DNA of 20,915 bases from DATARH01 sp046724035 (GTDB lineage Bacteria > Pseudomonadota > Alphaproteobacteria > ATCC43930 > CGMCC-115725), in the NCBI GenBank assembly GCA_046724035.1, contig JBKOVT010000122.1:1-20915 (forward strand), read 5' to 3'. A model generated the notes under the pieces. The model was not told where the DNA came from, did not search any database, and saw only the letters and a list, made by a program, of their open reading frames with translations. This document shows, piece by piece, positions 7,578-15,817 of this stretch (position 1 is the stretch's first letter; each line of letters starts with the position of its first letter). Both the position numbers and the translations under genes were made by a program.

Positions 7578-8639
7578 TTAGATCGCATAAAGATGTTCGG
7601 GTGAGGGCGGTGCTTGGCCCAATTCGACCTTCTTGACAGCCGCAATCAGCTTTTCGTGGGTCGGCGTCGGTATGCGGACCTCGCGACCTTTCTCAGCGAT
7701 GACGCCGTTGATGAAATCGATCTCGGTGCGCCGGCCCTTCTGCATGTCCTGGCCCATCGACGGGCGCTGGTGTTCGCTGCGCTGCTGCGAGTTGCGCAAG
7801 GCCAACATCAAGGATTCCACTTCGTCTAGCGCGGCGCGATCTCCCTCCGAGGCGCGCGCCAGCTTTTCGGCATCCTGGCCGGCGATATCTTCCAGCCGAT
7901 AGCCGAGGGCCTGCCCGACCTTGACGGCCTCACCGCCCAGTTTGATGATAACGCGGCGAATACGGTCGTCCTGGCGCATGTCGTTACCCGACAGCCCGCT
8001 CGCCGCCGAGACACCATTGTGCATGCCGTTGACGCAAAGCTTCGACCAGCGCTCGCCCCAGAGGTTGTCGGTTACCTTGCAGGTGTCGACAGTGCGGATC
8101 ATCGCCCCCAGTTCCTCGATGCGCTTCGTCAGCCGGCCATGCACCTCGCCGACACGGTAGACCTCGTGGCCCGGCGGGTTCTTGGCGCCGGTGCGGCGGA
8201 TCTTGCCCGGCGCGTAGAGCTCGGCCGAGAGGATCGCGGCGATCGCGCCGACCGTTTTCCCCCAGCCGACGATCTGGGCAATGCGCTCCTCGTTGATGCA
8301 GTTCTGCAGTGAGACGACATAGCCCGAGGGCGCCAGGTACTGGCGGATCATCATTGTCGCCCATTCGGTGTCGTAGGATTTCATCGAGATGAAGGCGATA
8401 TCGATCGGTCGCTCTTTGGCGAGATGCTGGATCTCGGTCAGGTGCAAGGTCTTCGGCCGGGCCAGCACGAATTCGTCGGGGGTGATCCCTTCGAGCGCCA
8501 GACCGTCGCGGCGGATCGCCTCGATATGCTCAGGCCAGGGGTCGACCAGCGTGACGTCGAACCCGTTATCGGCGAGGTTCCCGCCGGTATACCCGCCGAT
8601 TGCCCCGGCGCCGACGACGACGATCCGCTTCTCCGCCAT
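7578..8639 (-). CDS. Ketopantoate reductase (ApbA/PanE)-like dehydrogenase, 353 residues
   Basis: This is a cytoplasmic NAD(P)-dependent 2-hydroxy/2-keto acid reductase of the ketopantoate reductase superfamily. The Rossmann loop GAGAIG is at residues 10-15. Strand 2 ends in Asp33 (TLVDPWPEH), which favours NAD(H) over NADP(H). The family's catalytic and binding residues are visible: Lys87 in ISMKSYDT, Asn113 in LQNCINEE, Lys200 and Asn204 in GERWSKLCVNG, and the C-terminal GRRTEIDFING. PanE proteins are usually about 300 residues, so this one is long. With its catabolic neighbours it more likely acts on a pathway intermediate than in pantothenate synthesis (inference). The ATG at 8637-8639 has AGAGGAG five or six bases upstream. 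It is divergent from the monooxygenase, with about 67 bases between the starts. Confidence 0.88.
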   Translation of the reverse strand: MAEKRIVVVGAGAIGGYTGGNLADNGFDVTLVDPWPEHIEAIRRDGLALEGITPDEFVLARPKTLHLTEIQHLAKERPIDIAFISMKSYDTEWATMMIRQYLAPSGYVVSLQNCINEERIAQIVGWGKTVGAIAAILSAELYAPGKIRRTGAKNPPGHEVYRVGEVHGRLTKRIEELGAMIRTVDTCKVTDNLWGERWSKLCVNGMHNGVSAASGLSGNDMRQDDRIRRVIIKLGGEAVKVGQALGYRLEDIAGQDAEKLARASEGDRAALDEVESLMLALRNSQQRSEHQRPSMGQDMQKGRRTEIDFINGVIAEKGREVRIPTPTHEKLIAAVKKVELGQAPPSPEHLYAI

Positions 8640-8667
8640 GTCTCTGCTCCTCTCTGATCCGCTCGCT

Positions 8668-8678
8668 CATGATAAGCT
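8668..8678 (+). promoter_or_regulatory. CATGATAAGCT motif between divergent genes, possible -10 region
   Basis: The 67-base gap between the divergent starts holds CATGATAAGCT. The same 11 bases occur at 10221-10231 ahead of the oxaloacetate decarboxylase gene. TAAGCT (8673-8678) could serve as a -10 element about 28 bases ahead of the ATG at 8707. I see no good -35 at the matching distance here, so promoter status rests on the shared motif and its position. Confidence 0.3.
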
Positions 8679-8706
8679 CGGATCGGCACGAGGCAGAAGA
8701 GCCGAG

Positions 8707-10185
8707 ATGAACGGCGAGCGAGGCATGATGACAGACCCGGGATTTCGCGTCGTTGTCGCGGGCGCGGGCGTCGCCGGCCTGTTCATGGCTGAGACCCTGA
8801 AGCGCGCCCGCATTGACTTCACCGTCTACGAAAAGGCGAGCGAGGTCGGCGGCACCTGGCGCGACAACACCTTCCCCGGCCTCTTTGTTGATGTGTTGTC
8901 GCGGCAGTACGAGTTCCCATTCGATCCAAATTACAACTGGTCGCGCAAATACGCTCCAGCCCCCGAAATCCAGGCCTACATCACCAAGGTTGCGCGCCGC
9001 CGCGGCCTTACCGATTTCATCCGCTTCAACGAGGAAGTCACCGCAGCGCAGTTCAGCGACGGGCGCTGGCAAATCGACACCGCGCGCGGCACCCGCGACG
9101 TCGCTGACGTCTTCATCTGCGCCACCGGCTTTCTGCACCAGCCAAAGCTGCCGGACATCCCGGGTCGGGACAGCTTTTCCGGCCCGTCCTTTCATTCGGC
9201 GCGCTGGGACCACAGCGTGCCGTATGCGGGAAGGCGCTGGGGGGTGATCGGCAGCGGCGCGAGCGGCGTCCAGATCACCGAGGCATTGGCTTGGGCCGGC
9301 TGCGATGTCACCCAGTTCATCCGCCGCGCGCAATGGGTGCATATCCGGGATAACCCGAATTCGACCTGGCGCGAACGGCTGAAGCTTCGCTTGCCCGGCG
9401 GTTATGAGCGCGAGCAGCGCCGGTTGTGGCAGATGATCAACGAAGGTGACGCTTGGCGGCTGTATCCCGGGCAGCAGCGCGAGGCCATGGAGCGCGAGTA
9501 CCGCTCGTACCTGGACGACGTCAAAGATCCCGAGCTGAGGCGGAAGCTCACCCCCGACTACAATCTCGGCTGCACTCGGATTCCGAAATCCGACCGGAAT
9601 TATTACGAAGCGGTGCAGCTTCCCAACGCGCATATCGTGAAGGGCCATATCGACCGTATCGAGCCCGACGGTGTCGTCATGGCGGATGGGACGCATGTCC
9701 CTGTCGACGTGCTGGTCTATGCGACCGGCTTCGACCCGCACGCCTATATGCGGCCAATGAACGTGACCGGCCTCAACGGCGTAACGATCAACGAGGCCTG
9801 GCAGGAACAAATCTATTCCTACGGCGGCATCGCGCTGCCGGGGTTTCCCAATTTATTCATGCTCTACGGCCCGTTCAGCCCGGTAAACAACGTGCCGGTG
9901 CCGCTCGGGCTGGAGCAGGAGATCGGCCTCATCATGCGGCTCATTGCCGAGGCCCGCGCACGCCGCGCCGCGGCTGCGCCGACGGTTGCCGCGACCGAAA
10001 AGTTCCTCGCCCGTCTCGCCGCCGCGTTCCCCGGTACGGTGTGGGTCGGCGGCTGCAAGAATTGGTACACCAGCCGGCAGCCCAACCCGGTTCTCTGGCC
10101 TTTTCCACAAGCCGCGCACAAGGCGTTCTTCGATGAGGCGCCGGTCGAGGATTTCGAGTTCATTCCGACGGGCCCGGCGGACTGA
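8707..10185 (+). CDS. Baeyer-Villiger-type flavin monooxygenase, 492 residues
   Basis: This FAD- and NADPH-dependent class B monooxygenase would insert oxygen next to a ketone (ester formation) or oxidise a soft heteroatom. Visible are the FAD loop GAGVAG (19-24), the family motif GGTWRDNTFPGLFVD (48-62), the Baeyer-Villiger fingerprint F157-x-G-x3-H163-x3-W167 (FSGPSFHSARWD), the NADPH loop GSGASG (182-187) and the ATGF motif at 339-342. Length is normal for a type I enzyme, and no membrane segment is seen. ATG codons at 8707, 8725 and 8728 are possible starts, with only weak GA-rich upstream sequences. 8707 is used here. The frame is open to 8389, but that would overlap the divergent gene. 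It is the first gene of the plus-strand series, 81 bases before the next. The substrate is unknown; cyclic or aryl ketones are typical. Confidence 0.9.
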   Translation: MNGERGMMTDPGFRVVVAGAGVAGLFMAETLKRARIDFTVYEKASEVGGTWRDNTFPGLFVDVLSRQYEFPFDPNYNWSRKYAPAPEIQAYITKVARRRGLTDFIRFNEEVTAAQFSDGRWQIDTARGTRDVADVFICATGFLHQPKLPDIPGRDSFSGPSFHSARWDHSVPYAGRRWGVIGSGASGVQITEALAWAGCDVTQFIRRAQWVHIRDNPNSTWRERLKLRLPGGYEREQRRLWQMINEGDAWRLYPGQQREAMEREYRSYLDDVKDPELRRKLTPDYNLGCTRIPKSDRNYYEAVQLPNAHIVKGHIDRIEPDGVVMADGTHVPVDVLVYATGFDPHAYMRPMNVTGLNGVTINEAWQEQIYSYGGIALPGFPNLFMLYGPFSPVNNVPVPLGLEQEIGLIMRLIAEARARRAAAAPTVAATEKFLARLAAAFPGTVWVGGCKNWYTSRQPNPVLWPFPQAAHKAFFDEAPVEDFEFIPTGPAD

Positions 10186-10203
10186 GGTCCCGCTCTCCCC
10201 GCC

Positions 10204-10231
10204 ATGACAAGCGGAGAGGGCATGATAAGCT
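10204..10231 (+). promoter_or_regulatory. Candidate sigma-70-type promoter ahead of the oxaloacetate decarboxylase gene
   Basis: ATGACA at 10204-10209 (five of six matches to TTGACA) and TAAGCT at 10226-10231 are separated by 16 bases and lie 35 bases before the ATG at 10267. The -10 part lies in CATGATAAGCT, also present at 8668-8678. A promoter here would explain the 81-base gap after the monooxygenase gene. Confidence 0.35.
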
Positions 10232-10266
10232 GCGCCAAAGGATGACACAGCCGAAAGGGGACCGCC

Positions 10267-11136
10267 ATGAACTGGACCGAACGACGCGAGCGCTTCCGGG
10301 CGCTTTTGGCCGGTAATCGCTGTGTCCATCCTGGCTCGGTCTACGACGCGATCTCGGCGCGGATCGCCGAGGATCTCGGGTTCGAGGTCGGCATGTTTTC
10401 GGGCTCGGTCGGCTCGATGGCGGTATTGGGCGCCCCCGATCTGGTCGTGCTGACCCTGTCGGAATTCGCTGCGCAGGCCTACCGCATCTGCCGCGCCGGA
10501 AATCTCGCGCTCCTGGTCGATGCCGATCACGGCTACGGCAATGCGCTCAATGTGCGGCGTACCGTCGAGGAACTGGAAACCGCCGGCATCTGCGCGATGT
10601 CGATCGAGGACACGGTGCTGCCGCGGCCCTACGGCCCTTCCGGCAAGCCGACGCTGAGCTCGGTCGAGGAAGGCGTCGGCAAGATGAAGGCCGCCCTCTC
10701 GGCGCGCCAGGACAAGCGGCTCGTCATCGCCGGCCGCACCAGCGCGCTCGCGATTGCCGGGGTCGATGAGGCGATCAAGCGCGCCCGGGCCTATGAGGCG
10801 GCGGGGGTCGACGCGGTGTTCCTCGCCGGCGGCGTCACCGCGGAAGCGATCGAGGCGGTATCGGAGGCAATCCGCATTCCAATCATCACCGGCGGCGCGG
10901 GCGGGGGGCCGCTCGGCGATCTCGATTGGCTCGGCGCGCACCGGGTCCGGGTTGCGCTGCAGACGCATGCGCCGTTCAGCGCCGCGGTGCAGGCCGTCTA
11001 CAACACGCTCAAGGCCTTGCGCGAGGGCACGAAGCCGAACGATCTCACCGGCATCGCTTCATCCGAGCTGATGCAGAAAGTTACGCGTGCCGGCGATTAC
11101 CGGGAATGGACGCGCGACTTCCTCGGCGGTGAATGA
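10267..11136 (+). CDS. Oxaloacetate decarboxylase / PEP mutase-isocitrate lyase family enzyme, 289 residues
   Basis: This is a Mg2+-dependent cytoplasmic alpha/beta-barrel enzyme close to the oxaloacetate decarboxylases of the Pseudomonas PA4872 type, which cleave oxaloacetate to pyruvate and CO2; related enzymes split other 2-methyl- or 3-carboxy-2-hydroxy/oxo acids. Visible are Ser50 in FSGSVGS, the metal-site loop DADHGYGN (85-92), SIEDT (112-116), Arg157 in IAGRT and His234 in LQTHAPF, the positions that bind substrate in this group. Length matches the family (about 287-290). The ATG follows AAAGGGGA with about five bases of spacing. The lipoprotein gene starts 3 bases after the stop, so the two are co-transcribed. 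In context it probably handles a dicarboxylic keto acid late in the pathway (inference). Methylisocitrate lyase-like activity is an alternative. Confidence 0.85.
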   Translation: MNWTERRERFRALLAGNRCVHPGSVYDAISARIAEDLGFEVGMFSGSVGSMAVLGAPDLVVLTLSEFAAQAYRICRAGNLALLVDADHGYGNALNVRRTVEELETAGICAMSIEDTVLPRPYGPSGKPTLSSVEEGVGKMKAALSARQDKRLVIAGRTSALAIAGVDEAIKRARAYEAAGVDAVFLAGGVTAEAIEAVSEAIRIPIITGGAGGGPLGDLDWLGAHRVRVALQTHAPFSAAVQAVYNTLKALREGTKPNDLTGIASSELMQKVTRAGDYREWTRDFLGGE

Positions 11137-11139
11137 GCG

Positions 11140-11559
11140 ATGCGCAGGCTTTTTATTCCAGCGGCGCTATTGGGGCTTGTATCCTGTGCGGCGCCGCCCC
11201 CGCCGGGTGACCCGGTCATCGGCGTGATCAATTCCGTCTTTGCCTCGGCGCTGCCCTGGATCGCGCTGCCGCCGGGCCCGGGACGGGTGACCCTCAGCAA
11301 TTTCGTTTACGACCGGGCTCGGGTCGAGACATTTGTCACATCCTTTCCGGATTGCCAATTGCGCGTCGGAATGACGGCGACGAGCTTTGAATTGCCGCTC
11401 AACGGCACCCGCGTCATCGATACACCGGCGGGCTCGGATGTGTGCTGGCGCCGTATCGAGCCGCCCTTCGCCGAGGCGACGATGCCCGGCGTGCCGCTGG
11501 CAGCGCCATGGAACCGTGCCTTTACGACATCGGGCCGCATCGTCGATGCGCGGCTGTGA
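11140..11559 (+). CDS. Small putative lipoprotein, 139 residues
   Basis: I recognise no family. The N-terminus MRRLFIPAALLGLVSC is a lipoprotein signal: two arginines, a hydrophobic run and a lipobox L-V-S-C with the acceptor Cys at residue 16. A Pro-rich linker (AAPPPPGDP) follows, then a beta-rich body (ALPWIALPPGPGRVTLSN, TATSFELPLNGTRVID) with two further Cys (in DCQLRV and DVCWRRIEPP). It should sit on the periplasmic face of a membrane. It begins 3 bases after the decarboxylase stop and ends 27 bases before hyuA, so it is part of the operon despite being the only clearly envelope-bound product there apart from the intradiol enzyme. A role in substrate binding or in helping an exported enzyme is possible but unsupported. 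Confidence 0.7.
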   Translation: MRRLFIPAALLGLVSCAAPPPPGDPVIGVINSVFASALPWIALPPGPGRVTLSNFVYDRARVETFVTSFPDCQLRVGMTATSFELPLNGTRVIDTPAGSDVCWRRIEPPFAEATMPGVPLAAPWNRAFTTSGRIVDARL

Positions 11560-11586
11560 TCCCGGCTGTGACGCGGGACGATCAGC

Positions 11587-13647
11587 GTGAGTGAGGCCTG
11601 CTATCTCGGCACCGATGTCGGCGGCACTTTCACCGATCTGGTGTTCTACACCGCCAGCGGCGAGGTGCATTGTTTCAAGGTGCCGAGCACGCCGGCGCGG
11701 CCGGGCGCCAGCATTCTCGAAGGCATCGACGAGATCAAAACCGCGCTCGGTCTTGGCGAGACGGCGTGGCGCGACATGGCGCATACGCATAGCAGCACGG
11801 TCGCGACAAATGCGCTGATCGAGCGCAAGGGCGCACGTGTCGGCATGATCGTGACGCGCGGCTTCCGCGATCTCTTCGAGTTGCAGCGTCTCGCGATCCC
11901 GCATCCGATGCGCTTCGACTCGCGTCGCCCGCTGCCGCTGATCCCGCGCGCGCTGGTGCGCGAGGTGGGGGGCCGTTTCGCCGCCGATGGCGGCGAGCTC
12001 GATCCGCTGCCCGAGGCCGATGCGGTCGCGGCCGCGCAGGAATTGGTCGCGGCCGGCGCCGAGATCGCGATTGTCGTGCTGTTGCACAGCTACCGCAACC
12101 CGGCCCATGAACGGGCGGTGCGCGACATCGTCGAGCGCAACGGTATTCCGCTCCGGCTCGAATTGTCGAGCGAGGTATGGGCGCAAGCGCGCGAATATGA
12201 ACGCGGCGTCCTGACCGCAGTCAACGCCAGCATTCGCCCAATTGTCGAAGGCTATGTCGAGCGGCTCGACCGCGGGCTCGTGGAGCGCACAATCGCCACG
12301 CCGGCGCGGGTTGCGCGCTCGAATGGCGGCGCCGAGCTGGCCGAGACGATGCGCCAGCGGCCCGTTGTTGCGCTGTTGTCCGGGCCGGCGGCGGGTGTCG
12401 CCGGAGCCGCGGCGGCGGCAGCCGATGCGGGGTGGGAGAGAGCCGATTTGATGACCCTCGATGTCGGCGGCACCTCGGCCGATATCGGCGTCATCCGCGG
12501 CGGCCGGCCGGTATTGTCGAGCGAGGAGCATATCGCCGATTTCCCGCTGCTGATCCCGACGATCGCGGTGTCCAGCATCGGCGCCGGCGGCGGCTCGATA
12601 TTGTGGCTCGACCCCACCGGCTCCTTGAAGGTTGGGCCGAGAAGCGTCGGCGCCGATCCGGGCCCGGCCTGCTATGGCACCTCGGGTTCACGCATCCCGG
12701 CATTGACCGATGCGTTTTTGGTCGCGGGGCTGCTCGCGCCGGGACAGCGGCTCGGCGACAAATTACCGTTGCAGATGGCGCCGGCACGCGACGCGCTCGA
12801 TACATTGGCGGGACCGCTCGGCATGTCGGTCGAAGAGGTGGCGGATGGCGCGATCCGCGTCGCCAATGCGCTGATGGCGGCGGAAGCATCGAATGTGCTG
12901 GCGCGCCGCGGCGTCGATGCGCCGCAATTCCGTATGGTGGCGTTTGGCGGCGCCGGGCCGCTCGTCGCCGCGTTGCTGGCTGAGGAGATCGGCATCGACG
13001 CAATCCTGATCCCGCCCTTCCCCGGCGGGTTGAGTGCGCTCGGTGCGGCGCGTGCCGATCTCGAAGGCGATCTCGTCGAACCGGTGTACGAGCGATTGGG
13101 CGCGCTCGACAAGGACACGCTGGCGGGGATCACCGCCGGGCTTCAGGCGCGCGCCGCGGCGTGGGTCGAGGAGCAGACCCGCGCCCTCACGGTGACCACG
13201 ACGAATGTCGAGCTCGCCGCCGATATGCGTTATGACGGACAGGGCTACGATGTCACCGTGGCGCTCGAGGAAGCGTGGCTGACGAGTGGCGATTTCGCGC
13301 GGCTTCGCAGTGCTTTTCATGCCGCCCACCGCGCGACCTACGGCCACTCCAACGAGAATGCCGAGATCTGGCTCAAGGAGTTGCGTGCGCACATCACCGG
13401 GCGGACCCCAAAGCCGCGCATCCTGCCATTGCGCAGCGAGGCGGCCGGCATCTCGGAGGGCACGCGCACCGTGCGACTGTTCGGCCGCGAGGTGAGCGCC
13501 ACCGTGCATGCGCGCGCCGCGCTTGGAATCGGCCAGCGCATCGCCGGGCCGGCGATTGTCAACCAGATGGACACGACGACTTGGATTCCCGAGGGCTGGA
13601 GCGCGCAAGTCGTCTCCTCGGGAGCGCTCGTCGTGGAACGGAGCTAG
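11587..13647 (+). CDS. hyuA: Hydantoinase/oxoprolinase family protein, subunit A (HyuA-like)
   Basis: The 686-residue protein has the HyuA layout: an N-terminal hydantoinase domain beginning GTDVGGTFTD (8-17) with the H-x2-TVATNALIERKG segment (68-82), then the second actin-like ATPase domain with LSGPAAGVAGA (about 263-273) and TLDVGGTSADIGVI (about 288-301), GADPGPACYG near 360, FGGAGP near 455 and the YGH signature near 585. HyuA proteins use ATP to activate a carbonyl or CO2; with HyuB they open N-methylhydantoin or 5-oxoproline-type rings or carboxylate acetone or acetophenone. The GTG start has a poor ribosome binding site (GGGACG), but the glycine loop sits at the usual distance from it. 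hyuB begins 12 bases after the stop. The exact substrate class cannot be decided from sequence alone. Confidence 0.92.
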   Translation: MSEACYLGTDVGGTFTDLVFYTASGEVHCFKVPSTPARPGASILEGIDEIKTALGLGETAWRDMAHTHSSTVATNALIERKGARVGMIVTRGFRDLFELQRLAIPHPMRFDSRRPLPLIPRALVREVGGRFAADGGELDPLPEADAVAAAQELVAAGAEIAIVVLLHSYRNPAHERAVRDIVERNGIPLRLELSSEVWAQAREYERGVLTAVNASIRPIVEGYVERLDRGLVERTIATPARVARSNGGAELAETMRQRPVVALLSGPAAGVAGAAAAAADAGWERADLMTLDVGGTSADIGVIRGGRPVLSSEEHIADFPLLIPTIAVSSIGAGGGSILWLDPTGSLKVGPRSVGADPGPACYGTSGSRIPALTDAFLVAGLLAPGQRLGDKLPLQMAPARDALDTLAGPLGMSVEEVADGAIRVANALMAAEASNVLARRGVDAPQFRMVAFGGAGPLVAALLAEEIGIDAILIPPFPGGLSALGAARADLEGDLVEPVYERLGALDKDTLAGITAGLQARAAAWVEEQTRALTVTTTNVELAADMRYDGQGYDVTVALEEAWLTSGDFARLRSAFHAAHRATYGHSNENAEIWLKELRAHITGRTPKPRILPLRSEAAGISEGTRTVRLFGREVSATVHARAALGIGQRIAGPAIVNQMDTTTWIPEGWSAQVVSSGALVVERS

Positions 13648-13659
13648 AGGAGGCCGGCA

Positions 13660-15681
13660 ATGGCCAATGATGTTGCGGGCGCTAGAACCACCGCGCGGGA
13701 CGCGATCGGGGTCGAGATCTTCGCCAATCTGTTCAAGGCCGTCGTCGACGAGATGGCCTGGGTGGTGCTGCGCTCGTCGCACACGACGTTTGTGAAGGAA
13801 ACGCAGGATTTCGGGGTCGCGCTCGTGACGCCGGAAGGCGAGATGTTCGCCTATCCCTATGGCAGCGGCGCGACGGTGCTGATGGGCGTCGCGATGGATT
13901 CGGTGACGCAACGGATCGCCTGGGAGGAGGGCGATGTCGTCATTACGAACGATCCGTACGCGACGCGCGGCATGGTCATGCATCTCAACGACATCTACGC
14001 GTTTCGGCCGGTGTTTGTCGACGGCGAGCTGTTGTGTCTCGCCTGGACCTTTATCCATTGCACCGATGTTGGCGGCTATGCGCCCGGCAGCATCGACATG
14101 CAGAATTCAGAGGTCTTCCAGGAAGGCCTGCGCATGCGGCCCGTCAAGCTATTCAAGCGCGGCAAGCTGAACGAGGAGGTGTGGAATCTGTTCGCGGATA
14201 ATTGCCGCATTCCGTCGCTGAATTGGGGCGATATGAGCGCGTGTGTTGCGGCCTTGACCAAGGCCGAGACAAGAATGCAGCGGCTCGCCGAGCGCTATGG
14301 GCGCGACGAGGTCCGCCGCGCGATGTATGCGACCCTGGACCGCACCGAGGCGCTGACCCGAACGGTGTTGTCGCAACTGCCGCAAGGGTCCTACACCTTC
14401 ACCGAATATTTCGAGGACGATTACGTCAGCGATGTGCCGGTGCGCATTGTGGTGAAGCTGACAGTGCGCGGCGACGGCACGATCGAGCTCGACTATACCG
14501 GATCCGATCCTCAGGTCCGCGCCGCCTTGAACCTGCCGACCGGCAATATGAACCATCACCCGTTTCTCGCGATGTCGGCGGTGAATTACGTCGTGACCAA
14601 ATCCGAGGCGATCCATATCAACGCCGGGATATTGCGCTGCATCGATCTCGTGTTGCCGGAAGCCTCGGTCGTCAATGCCAGCTTCCCGGCGGCCTGCGGG
14701 ATGCGCTTCACCACGGCGATGCGGGTGCACGACCTCGTGCTCGGCGCGATGACAAAGGCGATCCCGGGGAATGTACCAGTCGCGGGATCGGGCGTTCTCG
14801 TCGTCACCTATATCTCGACCTCGGAATTGGGCGGCGCGGGGCGCGTCGTCGTCGCCAACCCAGTCTCGGGCGGCTCCGGCGCGAGCGGCGAACGCGACGG
14901 CATCTCGGGCGCCGAGATGAGCGTCGCATTCTTGCGCAACGTGCCGGTCGAGGTTCTGGAAGCCGAGGCGCCCGTCGTTGTGCGCCGCTTCAGTCTCGCG
15001 CCCGATAGCGAGGGGCCGGGCAAATTCCGCGGCGGGCTCGGCGTCGCCTACGAGCTGGAGATCAAGCATCCCAGCGCGGTCGTCGTGATGCGCGGCAAGG
15101 ACCGGCAGCGCTTCTGCGGTTGGGGTGCGGAGGGCGGCTTGGCCGGCACGACGAGCGGCAATATCGGCACACGACGAGACGGCGAGGCGCACGATATCGG
15201 CAAGCGCACGGTCTATCGCGCCGAATTGGGCGAGGTCATTCGGCTGTGGGGCGGCGGTGGGGGCGGGTTTGGCGATCCGTTCGAGCGCGACCCCGAGCTG
15301 GTTGCGGCCGATGTCGCGGCGGGACTCGTCTCGCCGGAGCGGGCGCGCGAGGTATATGGGATTGTCGTTGCGAATGGCGTGATCGATGCGAAGGCGACAG
15401 CGGTGTTGCGCGGGCGGCGGCGCAATGCGGGAAACCGTTTCGATTTTGGACCGGCGCGCAGCGAATGGGAGCGAGTGCACGGGCTGGCGGCAGAACGCAT
15501 CGCCGCTTGGCTGCCGAGCCTGCCGGTCGCGGTGCGTCGCTACGCCCAGGCGGACGTGTACCGCCTTCTGCACGAGAGCGGGCCCGGCCCGTACACGGCC
15601 GATACCGTCGCGGTGGCGCTCGCGGCGGTCGGCGCCGCACTCGGCCAGCAAAGCGCCGCATTGCAACACGCCGCTCAATGA
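13660..15681 (+). CDS. hyuB: Hydantoinase/oxoprolinase family protein, subunit B (HyuB-like), with C-terminal extension
   Basis: This is the partner of HyuA, forming an ATP-dependent cyclic-amide hydrolase or ketone carboxylase. Start: ATG six bases after AGGAGG, a strong site. Family features are visible: the N-terminal segment VVDEMAWVVLRSSHTTFVKE, TNDPYATRGMVMHLNDI (about 96-112), the central strand ELDYTGSDPQVRAALNLPTG (about 277-296), and the glycine-rich end GGGGGGFGDPF (about 531-540), followed by DPELVAADVAAGLVSPERA. Most HyuB proteins stop about 50 residues after that motif. This one runs about 80-90 residues further, with an extra domain rich in Ala and Arg (residues about 590-673, from RRNAGNRFDFGPARSEWER to HAAQ). 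The next gene is 136 bases downstream, across a double stem-loop. Confidence 0.92.
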   Translation: MANDVAGARTTARDAIGVEIFANLFKAVVDEMAWVVLRSSHTTFVKETQDFGVALVTPEGEMFAYPYGSGATVLMGVAMDSVTQRIAWEEGDVVITNDPYATRGMVMHLNDIYAFRPVFVDGELLCLAWTFIHCTDVGGYAPGSIDMQNSEVFQEGLRMRPVKLFKRGKLNEEVWNLFADNCRIPSLNWGDMSACVAALTKAETRMQRLAERYGRDEVRRAMYATLDRTEALTRTVLSQLPQGSYTFTEYFEDDYVSDVPVRIVVKLTVRGDGTIELDYTGSDPQVRAALNLPTGNMNHHPFLAMSAVNYVVTKSEAIHINAGILRCIDLVLPEASVVNASFPAACGMRFTTAMRVHDLVLGAMTKAIPGNVPVAGSGVLVVTYISTSELGGAGRVVVANPVSGGSGASGERDGISGAEMSVAFLRNVPVEVLEAEAPVVVRRFSLAPDSEGPGKFRGGLGVAYELEIKHPSAVVVMRGKDRQRFCGWGAEGGLAGTTSGNIGTRRDGEAHDIGKRTVYRAELGEVIRLWGGGGGGFGDPFERDPELVAADVAAGLVSPERAREVYGIVVANGVIDAKATAVLRGRRRNAGNRFDFGPARSEWERVHGLAAERIAAWLPSLPVAVRRYAQADVYRLLHESGPGPYTADTVAVALAAVGAALGQQSAALQHAAQ

Positions 15682-15693
15682 CCCGTACCTTTA

Positions 15694-15770
15694 GATCTCG
15701 GCGAAAGCCGGGATTTCTGACGGCAAATGCACGAGCCATTGAAGAATGGGTCCCGGCCTGCGCCGGGACC
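15694..15770. repeat. Double stem-loop intergenic element
   Basis: Two hairpins lie between hyuB and the intradiol dioxygenase. The first is ATCTCGGC (15695-15702), a GAAA tetraloop (15703-15706) and GCCGGGAT (15707-15714), with one T-G pair. The second is GGTCCCGGC (15749-15757), loop CTGC and GCCGGGACC (15762-15770), a perfect 9-base stem. Such paired palindromes resemble dispersed repeats of alphaproteobacterial genomes. Neither is followed by a T run. It may end or attenuate the hyuB transcript or stabilise mRNA 3' ends. Confidence 0.55.
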
Positions 15771-15817
15771 TATGTTGAAGCTTATCGGTGACGCGCCTCA
15801 TGCTGAATGAGAGAACA

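Noticed and set aside
8389..8706. Upstream extension of the monooxygenase frame
   Set aside because: It would overlap the start of the divergent reductase, and the translated part is low-complexity and unlike the family. The FAD loop fits a start at 8707-8728.
8566..15678. Very long minus-strand open frames opposite the plus-strand cluster (8566-9810, 9853-10968, 11167-12531, 12763-14058, 14149-15678)
   Set aside because: They are antisense shadows of high-GC genes: rich in Arg, Ala, His and Asp, without recognisable motifs or ribosome binding sites, and opposite genes with complete family motifs.
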